Program-made: the position numbers and the translations under genes | The notes under the pieces: generated by a model | What the model was told of the DNA's origin: nothing | The model's database searches: none | What the model saw: the letters and a program-made list of their open reading frames with translations, nothing else | Source: Gracilaria domingensis | Taxonomy: Eukaryota; Rhodophyta; Florideophyceae; Gracilariales; Gracilariaceae | NCBI GenBank assembly: GCA_022539475.1 | Contig: VCMS01000204.1 | Coordinates: forward strand, 111,367-175,366 | DNA length: 64,000 nt | Direction: 5' to 3' | Shown: positions 21,926 through 32,900 of the stretch, piece after piece | Layout: the number at the start of each line of letters is the position of its first letter | How positions within the stretch are numbered: position 1 is the first letter of the stretch

Positions 21926-22235
21926 GTCTTTCAAAGAACGAGGAATATATTTCATCATGCATTGCGCATGGTGACGCACACACGCGTGCACGGTTCGCAT
22001 TGTGATGTCATGGCATCTTGACAGTCTTGTCATGTGAAACTCTGTTGAGATTACGGACTGTCAAACTGATCTACATTCCTTTAGTCAGGACAACTGCGGG
22101 GGATGTAGTGTCAATGTGTGTCGATCGACATTTTGTAACAGTCTAACATCACTCTCACTCAATTGTGTCTTCCGATCACGTCGGCCTTCTCTGTGAATAT
22201 CGGCCTTCTCTGTGAACAATAGTGTGAAGCCCGCA
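21926..22235. other. No gene seen
   Basis: A 310-bp stretch between the DIRS-like element and the start of the giant inverted repeat. Only a short direct repeat of TCGGCCTTCTCTGTGAA (22,181-22,215) stands out. Confidence 0.5.
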
Positions 22236-22670
22236 AACGTCTGTCTCTTGCAGATGCTAGTTTTTGGCGAGGGTCGTCCAGAAATTGGCAAGGGTCGTCC
22301 AGTAAATTTTTTGAAAAAATATCGAGATCAATTATTTCAAAATTTGCAGATAATTGCTTGGGTCGTCCAGAATCTCTGTGCAGTAAATACTGGGGGGTTT
22401 TCCACTCGTGCTAGTTATTTAGTCGAGGGCTACCTGAACCGTATTTCGCGAAGTCTAGGTTCAGTTTCCATTAAGGTGCACATTACACGATACCTTCTGC
22501 GGAATGATACCCTGCAACGCATGGAATACTAGTGCTAGTACAGATGATGCCCATTATGAAATCATACCGTTTTATTCGTATCTATTCTTCTATCGACCGC
22601 TTTTGCTAACCACTACTTCGCTATATTACATGTACCATTTCCCCATAATGGAGCGGGTGTAGGCGCAATC

Positions 22671-22820
22671 TGCGGCAGATGCCGCAGACTGCACCTCCAC
22701 CATAGTGCTGGATCGGTAGAACACATACGCACTCCGAGAGGATGAGGCGCGAAGCGCCTCATCCTCTCCGTTCCTCATGTAGGGAACCATGCCCAGATGC
22801 ATGGTTCCCTACTTGAGGAA
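22671..22820. repeat. Three consecutive hairpins
   Basis: TCTGCGGCA/TGCCGCAGA (22,671-22,690) is followed by a perfect 15-bp stem with a GAA loop (22,736-22,768). A 22-bp stem with one mismatch and a 6-nt loop comes next (22,771-22,820, TTCCTCATG... with ...TTGAGGAA). The same three structures recur near 52,170-52,330 in the other arm. Purpose unknown; possibly an end or recombination site of a transposon. Confidence 0.8.
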
Positions 22821-22862
22821 CCTGCACCTGCAACTCGTGAGCTACCTCCGCATCAAAAGTCA

Positions 22863-23199
22863 TTTACCTGTATACGCAAGCAGAAAGTATCCATAAGTTA
22901 GTCAATGATCCGTTGGATACATTTGAAATGCGATGGAACGTACCATTGAAACAGAAACGTTGCGCTAGAAAAGTCGAGGGACCTGGTAACTCGCAAACGG
23001 AAGAAGAAGCAGGAAAGGGATCGGTTAGATTACCAGCCCACCATATCATCGTAAACCGCGAAAGGTGTCGAAGCGAGAACTCACAAGCAAGGACACCGAG
23101 AATGCCCATGCAGCAAACATACCGCAAGACGCGATAAACGAGAATCTAGCCTATATCCCAAACAAGTACCAGAATCGCCTATCCCGAACAGTCAGGCAG
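22863..23199 (+). repeat. Direct repeat block, copy A (~335 bp)
   Basis: Starts TTTACCTGTATACGCAAGC and shares nearly all of its sequence with 23,270-23,612, including AAGTATCCATAAGTTAGTC and ACCAGAATCGCCTATC. The partner is 407 bp away. The spacer between copies contains a perfect-looking 25-bp inverted repeat. The right arm of the giant repeat also has two copies. Confidence 0.85.
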
Positions 23200-23202
23200 T
23201 AA

Positions 23203-23272
23203 AACGACCAATTTCATTTTGTCTCTCAAGATCGATGATGGATCTGGAGAGATGAAATAAAATTGGTCGTTT
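23203..23272. repeat. Long inverted repeat between the two direct-repeat copies
   Basis: AACGACCAATTTCATTTTG near 23,203 pairs with AAATAAAATTGGTCGTT near 23,270. The stem is about 24 bp with minor mismatches, around the loop AAGATCGATGATGGATCT. Confidence 0.7.
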
Positions 23273-23612
23273 ACCTGTATACGCAAGCAGAAAGTATCCA
23301 TAAGTTAGTCAATGCTCCGTTGGAAACATTTGAATTGCGATGGAACGTACCATTGATAAAGCAAAACAGAAACGTTGCGCTAGAAAAGTCGAGGGACCTA
23401 GTAACTCGCAAAAGGAAGAAGAAGAAGGAAAGGGATCGGTTAGATTACCAGCCCACCATCATCGTAAAGCGCGAAAGGTCTCGAAGCAAAAACTCACAAG
23501 CAACGACACCGAGAATGCCCATGCAGCAAACATACCGCAAGATGCGATAAACGAGACAGAAACCTATGTCTCAACCAAGTACCAGAATCGCCTATCGCGA
23601 ACAGGCAGAGCT
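23270..23612 (+). repeat. Direct repeat block, copy B
   Basis: Second copy of the 335-bp block. Two overlapping plus-strand frames stay open across it (23,263-23,550 and 23,340-23,636), both rich in Lys, Arg and Glu. I cannot tell which, if either, is coding, and I recognise neither. Confidence 0.8.
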
Positions 23613-23899
23613 AGAGCCTATGGCGCAACGAAATGAACTATTGGTCGCGTACTTACAGTCGTCGGTTTGGGTTACCGGGTTCCCGTTTTCACCCTTCAAC
23701 TCGTTCTATATCTTGAACAAATAGAAGAAGTTGAGGGTGATTAGCTTATTTCCTGCCGTTTCCATGTCGCAGAGCGCGAAGAAACGCGGTGAGGATTGGT
23801 TAGTTTAGAGCAAAGATACGTGGAAGGATATGGGAGAACGTACGAAAAGACTGCACGGAATACATCCCTGAGATACGGATGACTCCGTCCTACTTTCTT

Positions 23900-23941
23900 C
23901 CGCCCTCTACTTTATGGAGCCTCCATAAAGTGGAGGGCGGG
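23900..23941. repeat. Hairpin, ~19-bp stem
   Basis: CCGCCCTCTACTTTATGGAG pairs with CTCCATAAAGTGGAGGGCGG, one G-T mismatch, almost no loop. A counterpart lies at 51,045-51,075. Confidence 0.8.
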
Positions 23942-24326
23942 AAAACGTACGACGGAGCGGAGTATAACGCGATGATATCAATGGCATGGCTCACGACGGT
24001 AACGGAAGTTCGGACGTCGGAGGCGCGGCGGCGGCGGCGAAGGGATTAGATTTATTTTTCTGTGCGAGATTGGACAAGTGTACAGCGTACAACGTTGGGA
24101 AACCACAGGTTTATAACCAGTGGTAGATAATACGAGAAGTACACCCTTGTGTTGAGGTCGACGTGTACCTACGTTCCTTTTTGAACGAAAGCACGTGATT
24201 TAAACTCAAAATATATTCTCCGTTCTGAGCAACACGTCGATATTGACTGTCGCTCGACCTCCTTCTCCCTTCGGACTCCCTTCCCTTGCAGTCTTTGTCG
24301 TCGTTTCTCGTTCATTTCTTCTTCCC

Positions 24327-26290
24327 ATGGTCTACTACTGTACACATAAGAAGCGTGGGTGCCCCTTCGTTACTCGCCGAGGAGTCTTATCTCTTCAACA
24401 GCATGTCAACCATTGCCCGTTTCGTCTGAAAGCAGCGCTGGAAGACGACAATAGCCGGCCCATTCGGAGAAGCAAGCGTCTCAAGCTTTCCGCGCCCGCG
24501 CCCGCATCTTCCGAAACGGTCACTGCCCTTTGTCGCCTTCCCGAGCCTCCAGTGTCCGAGGACATCGTCGACCCCACTCCGTGCGCCCCTCCCATTCCGG
24601 ACACTTCGCATTGTGTTTCTCCTTCCCCGGGTCCCGTGGCATTAGAGCGAGAACACGGAAGCAGTTCCCGCCCAGTGCCTTCTGAGGAGGCCCTTGGTGA
24701 TTTGCATATGGATTATCTCACGGTTTGTCTGGCTTCAGTAGCTTCCAACCTTGGTCATCGTGAGGCGGACGAGCTAATTGGGCTACTTCGGGACCCGCGA
24801 TTCTCGCAAAAGCGATTCAACGAGACCATAACCAGTTCCAAGCGCTGTACAGAACTGAAGAACGCCATTTTCGAACGATACGCCTCAAAGGACGGTTTCA
24901 ATCGCAGAACTGTCTCGCCAGAAGGATGTAAGTTCAGCGCCACCCTCTACACGAGAGACCCCGTTCAGACACTTGTGAAACAGCTCCAGTTGGCTAACAA
25001 CGAAAACACATTCTTCCACCCTATACCTCAGACCCACTCCACGAAAATATCTCACCCCATGTCCGGCTCTCTCGCAAGAGACGACACCTCAAAACTTAAG
25101 GAAATGGTCATGGGCTCTTTGGATAGTAGAATAGTGTGGTACTCCCAAGAAATAAGTTACAGTGAATCTTTCGTAGGTCTTCTGCAGGTATACACCGATA
25201 AGTCTTCAACAACTCTAAAGCAAACATCGGTTACCGCCTATCCTCTTCACCTCATATTTCCCAACTTCTCCGACGAGCTTCGCCGTAAGTGTATCCGTGA
25301 TGACCTCACAGTAGTGGCATACTTCCCTACCACACTGATCGAGGTTTCCGCATCTGAAGCAGGCGCAATGCCATTTGTTTCTAGCAAGTCTCTAGGCGAG
25401 TCCAGGATGCAAATCCTTCAAGAATCTCTCCGCCAAGTCCTGGAGCCCATTCTAAATCTCACGCAGAAAGGTTTTCAGTTCATCGTGGAAGACAAACTAA
25501 GTCGAGTGTGCCATCCTCTGCTTGCAAGTTATTGTGCGGATATTCCTGAGGCTAAGGACATTCTGTCTATTCTTCATGGGACCAAAACGGAAAGCCCGTG
25601 TCATAGATGCAAAGCCCCTCGCTCATCTTTATGCAGTCCTATTCCCACCTCATTCAACGGACGTTCTCAAAAGCAAACGAAAAGTATCCGAAAGGCACAC
25701 ACAGCTATCCTACAACATGCACAAAAAGACGAGGCGGAAAGACGTCCCCGTCGTGCGAAAGGATATCTCAGGCGGATACTCTCAAGCGTTCTGATTACAT
25801 ATCTCATATTCTGTCGTTCATCGAAACCCTCTCTCGAAACCCTCTTGACCGTAGGATTGATCCAGAGGTTGTTTTTATGCAGTCTGTTGGAAACAATGAG
25901 ACCTCTATTCGAAAAGTTACGCAACTTGCATCTCGGCATATTGAAGCTGATTAATACTCCAGTAATCGAGAACCTGTAGTCAGAGCCTCTAATCCCTGCA
26001 ATAGAATCATCCGCGTCACGTTCATCTCAAACGATACGTACTCAAATCCGCAACTTTACAAACGCTAATCTGTCCCCCATGCATTGCAACTTTTCTCCCA
26101 GAGGTTTACATATAGAATTTTCCACGCCGAAGAAAGGCAGGTCACTGAATGAAACCATCACCGAGGCAGATCGCCTTTGAATGATGGAGGCCAAAGCATA
26201 CAAAGACCTTGACATGGTTTTCCTTTCATGAAGGAATTCTTTGAAATCTGACGGGGAGCGCACGACAGGGCCCCAATCAGAACAATTTTC
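24327..26290 (+). pseudogene. Plavaka/CACTA-like transposase, copy 2 (best preserved)
   Basis: The frame runs 550 codons from the ATG at 24,327 (MVYYC) to a TAG at 25,977. It continues in the same phase past that stop to TGA codons at 26,178 and 26,228. Residues 5-30 form a zinc-finger-like C-x6-C-x13-H-x3-C with LSLQQH. A Ser/Pro-rich linker with KRLK basic residues follows to about residue 125. Then come NLGHREADELIGLLR and the catalytic-type strand LQVYTDKSSTTL with YPLHLIFPNFSD. The helix ESRMQILQESLRQVLEPI and the block LSRVCHPLLASYCADIPEAK follow, ending in the Cys pair CHRCKAPR. The end matches copy 1 through IEFSTPKKGRSLN and DLDMVFLS. It resembles Plavaka transposases; catalytic residues beyond the first Asp are not certain. 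The three stops make it inactive. Confidence 0.7.
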
Positions 26291-27612
26291 TCTCAGTACT
26301 CGGACGTCGCTTTGACTAATTATAGGTGCAATCGTGGCGCATGATGTAATAAAAGTTCTATTTCGTCTCTTCGGTGGCAGATTGGAGCCTTTAAACGCTC
26401 CTCGACAAAGTCGTGGGCAGCAATTCATAGCTCTGGAAGTGGGACTCTGAAGTTTTATCACGGCTCTTAACGGAAGAAAAACGAACACCATTGGCAGCAT
26501 TTTACGGTATCTCCACAACACGTCGATTAATATCTTCTTGTGTATTGTTGGTGACAGGCCTTGTTAACGGGAGGTAGAGCGATACGATTTCAACATTGGA
26601 ACTATTGTCATGTGGTACCAGCTCAAGCACGCCGGGCTGAAGGATTTTCATGCCTACCATCTGTTTTGCTTTCCGCTACGACTCTCGTCGCCCCCTTGTT
26701 TCATACACTTTTGTAATGAATGAATGTAGCACATACGAGCTGCTACAGCCCCCGTTCTCTAATCCTGTGAGACTCATGTAGTAGTTAGCCTATCAGAACT
26801 CCATATAGTTATTTATAGTATTCCGTAGAGAGCTCTCTTACCCCTATAAATACGGTATTCTATGGTCGTTGCCGGCCTCCATCGTTGTTTGCCAGACCGT
26901 CACAACGAACGAATTAAATTCAGATATATACATTGAACGCCAGAGCGAGAGCGCTCATGCTATTAGGTAATACCTTACCTTCATCATCAAAACCGATGAT
27001 CGATAGAATTTGTATCTTCACCGGAAAAAATGGTGGCCAGTATTTACGTAGCTACATACTGCCGTCACTCTGTGTCTCTGTATTTCAACCCGGCGCATTA
27101 CCGCTTTCGTGCGTGCGGGTGTTGACGGGCTTCCATGGTACGTCTCTTCGCCGCTTTCAGCAGTTTAAACAGTGTATTCTGTCAATAACTACACAAATTG
27201 TACCAAGGTCGCGTATTGTGTTAATAGTTGAGGATCAATTGGATGCAAAAATTAGTTGATTCTTCTCTGATAGATTTATACTGAGCTCGCAACAAATTAT
27301 TTGCGAGAAATGCAGCCGATTGTGTTTCGGGAGGTGTGGGAACGCTACAACATGCCTCAAAATGTTTCTGTTGGAGAGGGGTTTTAGTGAACGTAGACTT
27401 ATGCGAGCAATCGTAGCGCTCTCCAGTCGTGCGTTTTGAAGCGCTCCTAATACTCAAGATACACCCTGATGAACGTACAGCTTTCTGCCCTCCCGCCAAT
27501 CCACGTGGACAGCGGCGCAACGTGTTGGCGGGCGGGGGCATCGTACTGAGTGCGGGAAGTGTCGAAGAAGGTGTTCTGGGAGGTCTCGGCATGGTGCCAA
27601 AATGTGACCACA
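26291..27612. other. No supported gene
   Basis: It may hold the decayed 3' end of transposase copy 2 up to about 26,700. After that only short frames appear. The same stretch in the other arm is at 47,220-48,400. Confidence 0.5.
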
Positions 27613-28055
27613 ACGTGCCCACGGGCGCGGGGGGGGGGTCGGTTGTGTTAGGGTGGCTACCCTAACACAACCGGACCCCCCTGTCCGCGGCCACGTTTTG
27701 GCCGGTTTTTTAAAAAATGTGCTTTTTTATGCCCGCGGACGGGGGGGTCAGGTTGTGTTAGGGTAGCTACCCTAACACGACCGGACCCCCCCACCCGCGG
27801 GCACATTTCGGCCGATTTTTTGAAAAATGTGCGATTTTATGCCCGCGGGCGGGGGGGTCCGGTCGTGTTAGGGTAGCTACCCTAACACAACCGGACCCCC
27901 CCGCCCGCGGGCACGTTTTTGCCTCGTTCTGGTAGCGTCAACAGACCTCCCAAAACACGCAACGCAGGCAACGCCAGCCAAAACGTAACGTGCCCGCGGG
28001 CAGGGTAGTCAAGTTGTGTTAAGGTAGCGACCGTAACACAACTTGTCCTCGCCCG
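27613..28055. repeat. Array of four long palindromes with TTAGGG/CCCTAA apex
   Basis: Palindromes lie at 27,613-27,696, 27,730-27,802, 27,840-27,913 and 27,991-28,055, with centres about 110, 110 and 150 bp apart. The core of units 2 and 3 is GTTAGGGTAGCTACCCTAAC, a perfect 20-bp palindrome. It is extended outward by ACA(A/C)CCGG, a run of seven C (or G) and CCCGCGGGCA. Whole stems are about 36 bp with almost no loop. Linkers are T- and A-rich with the shared GGCC(G/A)(A/G)TTTTTT. The fourth unit is diverged (TTAAGG/CCGTAA). The other arm has four counterparts at 46,727-47,215. Such DNA can extrude as a cruciform. No known family fits. Confidence 0.9.
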
Positions 28056-29906
28056 CTGCCAGTACGACAGAATGACATTATGACATGTCTGACGATGTCC
28101 TTCTGCAACAACCTGTCCGGCCATCTTCGATGCAAGTGGATCTGCAACACGTGCTCTGGATGGGTGAAGCAGTACGGCCGTCTTCTTTTCCAAAAACGGA
28201 AAGAACCGTTGCAAATCCAGATTAGGCGTGTAAGTCTTCAACATCTTTTGACCATTCAGGTGAACTATTCACCCGTATCGGCAACACTCAGGATTTCCTT
28301 GACTGTAGATCTTTGAAAGAAGATAGACTGCAGGCGAATGTCTGCCGTGACTAAATGCGGCGTTGTTGCGAACTGCAGAGCTTTATGCCAGTCTCTTGGT
28401 CTTCAACTCGCGGTCGACGGCATGGCTGACGCAAACTATGCGGGGTAAGGGTTCACCCATGTATGAAGTACCCTTCATACACCCCCCCGCTCTGCGGAGC
28501 AAGGAGCACATTGATATTAATGACTTCGCCAATATAATGAGACGTCTCGAACTTTTCGAGCTGGAAGACCGCTCATCGTCAGCAACAGAGTGAATCCATC
28601 GCGCCAGTCAGCTCCCCTGCCTACTCTCACTCTATCTCGCTGTATCAATACCTGTTATGCATCTTCCATTCACAAGTTCTATCATAAACATCCAAGTTTA
28701 CTATCCACGAAAATATTCACACAAGTCTTTGAAACCTCGGCTCCGAACGCCACAAACGCAAATCGCTGGTGTGCAATCCCCTGCACACATCTATCCTTAC
28801 AATATACAATAGTCAGCTATACAAATCCTATCCTTATACACCGTCCCATATACGCGTTCACAGTTCTTTGCTTCCCTAAGTCTGTTGTCTGTCCGAACAC
28901 GTTCAGGATTGCGAACAAATGCCCCCTACCCCAAGCGCACTTGTCGTACTCCCAGTCTTCAAGCCTTCGGGTGTATGCTCATCATCTGACCCCCACAACG
29001 GACCGCCATAAAAGCCTGTGCATCAGAGCGATTTCATTATTGACCTCCACGAACCTGACACAGATTATCGACCGCTGCACCTGACCGCAGCTATTCTCTT
29101 ATGCTTGAAAAGCTTCAACTATTACTGGTTCGGAAGGGATTTCGCAAAGGGTTTCAGCAATGGAGGTTTCACCACTTCGCAGTTATGCCTTATATGTCAA
29201 GATTCATATGCAGCGCCAGTAAGTGAAGCCTCGATGTAGTACTCCTGTTCTCACATGCAAACTTCTGACGGATCATAGAAGCGTAGAATGCCACCCAGTC
29301 GCACCGCGCCAAATCAGAGCTATCCGGTGGTCATCATATGATCGCAATGCTCCTTCCAGAGAAGCGCAATCCATTCAGAACCCGGCACGCTCAGACCCCA
29401 GAACGAGTTTAGACAGAAAGAACATCTCGTGACACAATTAGAACTTTCGGTCGCGACAATACTCTTCATCCCCTCAAGTCGTGGCCCTGAATACCTTCCA
29501 ATCTCGAATACTACATCTCTCACATCATAGGAAACATAGCGGTCAAGTCGGTGAATTGATTCCAGGTTGGAATCAAGCTCTCCGTTGTTCCCAGATTCTG
29601 CAATACCACCCGGTAGCACATACTGTTGTTGCAATCTTGATGCAGGTACCTGCGACATCAGCGATAGGTCAACGTTGTCCCACTCATTCGTGAGCTATAA
29701 AACGGCAACTCACAAGCAGTCGTACGCCGCAACAGTGTGCAATTCCCAGATCGACTGTGTACTTCCATTGTACCAAAAGAACTCATACTGGCGGCTGCGA
29801 AGCTCCAGTGCAGTTGGATACAATCGACTTCCATGCTACCGGTAATCCTTTGCCAAGATTCGAAAGAACACATATGGGATCGAGTTCAACGCCATCAGCA
29901 GGCACT
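28056..29906. other. No supported gene; several short plus-strand frames
   Basis: Frames at 28,083-28,215 (MSDDVLLQQP..., 44 codons) and 28,351-28,593 (ending RRLELFELEDRSSSATE) have protein-like composition. They might be two exons, but no convincing splice pair joins them and the frames differ. The 164-codon frame 28,590-29,084 looks like translated non-coding DNA. The interval is also present, noisily, at 44,700-46,700. Confidence 0.35.
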
Positions 29907-32900
29907 TCATTTTCCCCGGACATGTGCTTCTTTTCCCCCTTCTTCTCCTTCTCCTTCCTGTCTTCGATTGTAAGCACTTCTTCGAGGACCGCTGTCAAAC
30001 GACGTCGGGTTTAGAAGATTTGCCAAACTTGCAACTGCCTCAACGCGATGTCGCCCTCCTCCTCCTGTGGTCGAGTTATCTTCATAACTCTCCTGATGAA
30101 TTTCTGCCTTCCTATTCCGCATTACTCCTTTATCGCATCCAATCGGAACACTATGGCCATTTCTCATGGAAGCTTGTAACTTGCATTCAGTAGCGCCTTG
30201 ACTCTCGATGACCATTTTCTCCTGTCTCTGTGTGGATGATTTGATTCTCATCACCTTAAAGCTATTCGCTGAATGTACAAGAGGGATCATCTCTCTTGAG
30301 CTGTCACTGCTGGACGTGTTCACTGGATCGTTTTGCCCTTCAAATGATGCCCGATTGGGCATGTCCAACGTGGGATCCTCCTCGTTGCCACTGTGTGCTC
30401 TCGAAACAGCACTGGAGGGTTGTAATATCGGTGAACCTCTTCTCACCCCGTCCCTGCCATTCACAATAGTTCCAGTTTCGAGCATTCCCCGAGTAGCCTT
30501 TCCTTGATGCGCTTCGCTTCCGTTCTCGTCGTTCTCCTCTTTGAAATCGCCCTTTCGCGTAATCTCGCTTTCATTTGAGTGCATACCGCCTGCAGACATT
30601 TCGTTAATCTCTCCTACAATACTTCGCACACGACTATTTGAGTCAAGCTGTTGAACATCAGAATCTTTCTCATATAGACCAGTAAGCACCCGGCGTTCCG
30701 GGTGTCCACTGTCATCGTCACGACCGCCATAAACCGCACCATGCCCTGTGCTATTTTCAGGACTCTGATGCTCAGTGAAGTTTTCTACTGACCTTTTCAA
30801 ATTGGTGGTATGTTGATTCTCTTCCTTCGTGCGTTGCATACCACTAGGTGCCCCACGGTCTCTACTCGCACCCAGTAAATGTCCCCCGCTCTCGCTTTCT
30901 ATAATATCGCCAAGCTGACCGCTCTTAATCTTTTCATCGCGCGTAGAAAAGGTACCGAAATGCTGTCCTTGATGCTGATGTTCCTGATCCGTTGAGGGTG
31001 ATCGGGGGCGCTCCGGCGCGTAACAATCCTGTGATTCTTCCTCCAGTCGAACTTGCAACTCAATTCCCTGCTGAGGCTCTGAAAGTGCCAACGTATGACT
31101 ATCGTCACGTGCTTCGCCATCGTCCGAATGACCAACATCGGGATTGACCAGGCCGAAAGGATGATGTGAAGCCAACTGATCATCGTCAACATCATTTCCA
31201 TGATACAAATTTGACGGGTTGGGGTCAGTGTGGGGATGACTGATATGTTCGTCATCCGCGTCATCTCCATCATTGTCCAACACCTCACGAGGCACTTCTA
31301 CTTGGTGCATTGAGTCTTCATTATGGATGCACTCCCCTGTGTGAACAAGGGCCGATTGTTGATCTCCCATGCCAATGTGACTGTGTTCCACACTGTTGCG
31401 ATTCATATCCTCTACTTCTGCATCTTCTTCTTCTTCCTGGCTAAAACGGCTATGCGGAGGAGAACTGGTGCGCTGATGCACATCACTATCGCCCTGTCTT
31501 GAACTAAATTGCCCATCATGTCCAGGTGCGCGCAAATAATGATCCTGGTCATCCTCAGTCTGGTGATGGGTAAAACGGTTTTCTGAGTTTGACGACCGCA
31601 GATTCATTTCGTCATCAAGAGATTGACCCATACCATTTCGCGGGTTCCCGCGAGAGCCTAATTCATTCTCTCGCAAATTGCGTTGTTCGGACTGCTGTGG
31701 ATGATTGGCGTTACCTCTGTGGTTTCGAACCACCTCTTCCAGTGAATGACGATTAGGCCTCGGGACATGAACTTCTCGCTGGCTCTCTGAACCGCTTTCC
31801 CTTGAGACAAAGCGAGAGTAGCGAGAATTCATATCCTGTGCAGCGCTTTCCTCATTTGGAACAGGATACACCTCATTTGTAGGTTCACTGACACTGCGCT
31901 CCTTCAAGCCATGGAGAGAACGAAAATGGTTGGAATCGGTGACAACATGTTGTGCCACAGGCTGATGACGGTACGCATGTGCCGGATGAATCGGCGCTCC
32001 AAGAATCCTTACTGGCGGTGGTCTTTCTTCACGATGCATAGCGTAGGAGCGATGACCTCCTGCCGTTGTAACCGGTGGTTCGCGAGATATATGCAGTGCG
32101 GAGGATGAGTATGCCTGAGAAACGGTATCGAAATGCTGCGGGCTTGACATTGGTACAGGATGTACCGCGCTTCCATGATGCATGACTTCTGAAGCCCGAT
32201 GATCCGCTCGAGGGCCTAGGGTGTGGTGGACATGAGGTAAAGTCCTTTCTTCGAGAGATCTGGCAAACGCGGTGTCTTGTGGTGCAGCACCATTGCCAAC
32301 AAGCAACGAAGCATTGCTAGGAGTGACCAAAGATCTATGTTCCAACCGAAGTGGCATAGACATAGGTCTTGATTCCGAAGGGGTGTGCTTGGTCATTGCG
32401 GGAGACGGGTGCAAATAAAAGCCGGACAGGTTTGAACCGCGGATAGCTTCGCTCGGCTCTTGAACAGGCCTAGATCGAAGCATCTGGTGATAGCCAAACA
32501 CTGGGAGATTGTCGGAAGGGTGAGTTTGTGGAAGGCTATGGTTCCTCCTTACGTCACCCATTGGGGACACAAGCTCAGGGGTAACTCGCTTCGGATTCAA
32601 CAGAGACCTGTGCACCTGAGGGCGGTGAACATGAAGGGCCGGCAAACTGGGAAAAGCGAGTTTCTCAGAAACACGAGGGGTATTACGCAAGGCGATTGGA
32701 TGAGGTGGTTGTGAACGGACGCGCGGAGGTGAGGCTAAAGGAGTGGAAGGCGTCGGAGTAGATTGCAATGCAGGCGAAGAAGGAACACGGTTGTCCGGCT
32801 TGTCTGAAGTCTTGTGTGATTTGGACAGATTGCGCCATTTATCCTTGAGGTCTACGCTGATTCGTACCGGGTTGAAAAGGTTGGCATTCTCTCGCAGTAT

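Noticed and set aside
27640-28040. Interstitial telomere tract
   Set aside because: TTAGGG occurs once per half-palindrome and is not tandemly repeated.
27613-28055. CRISPR array
   Set aside because: The repeats are long palindromes with repeated linkers, not short repeats with unique spacers, and no cas-like gene is present; the window is eukaryotic.
27882-28244. 120-codon minus-strand frame
   Set aside because: Runs through the palindrome array; an effect of repeat structure.
28590-29084. 164-codon plus-strand frame
   Set aside because: Composition (many Cys, His, Ser, Thr, Pro) looks like translated non-coding sequence; the other arm does not keep it open.
31911-32108. Short plus-strand frames antisense to the Myb gene
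   Set aside because: Shadows of a long intact gene on the other strand.
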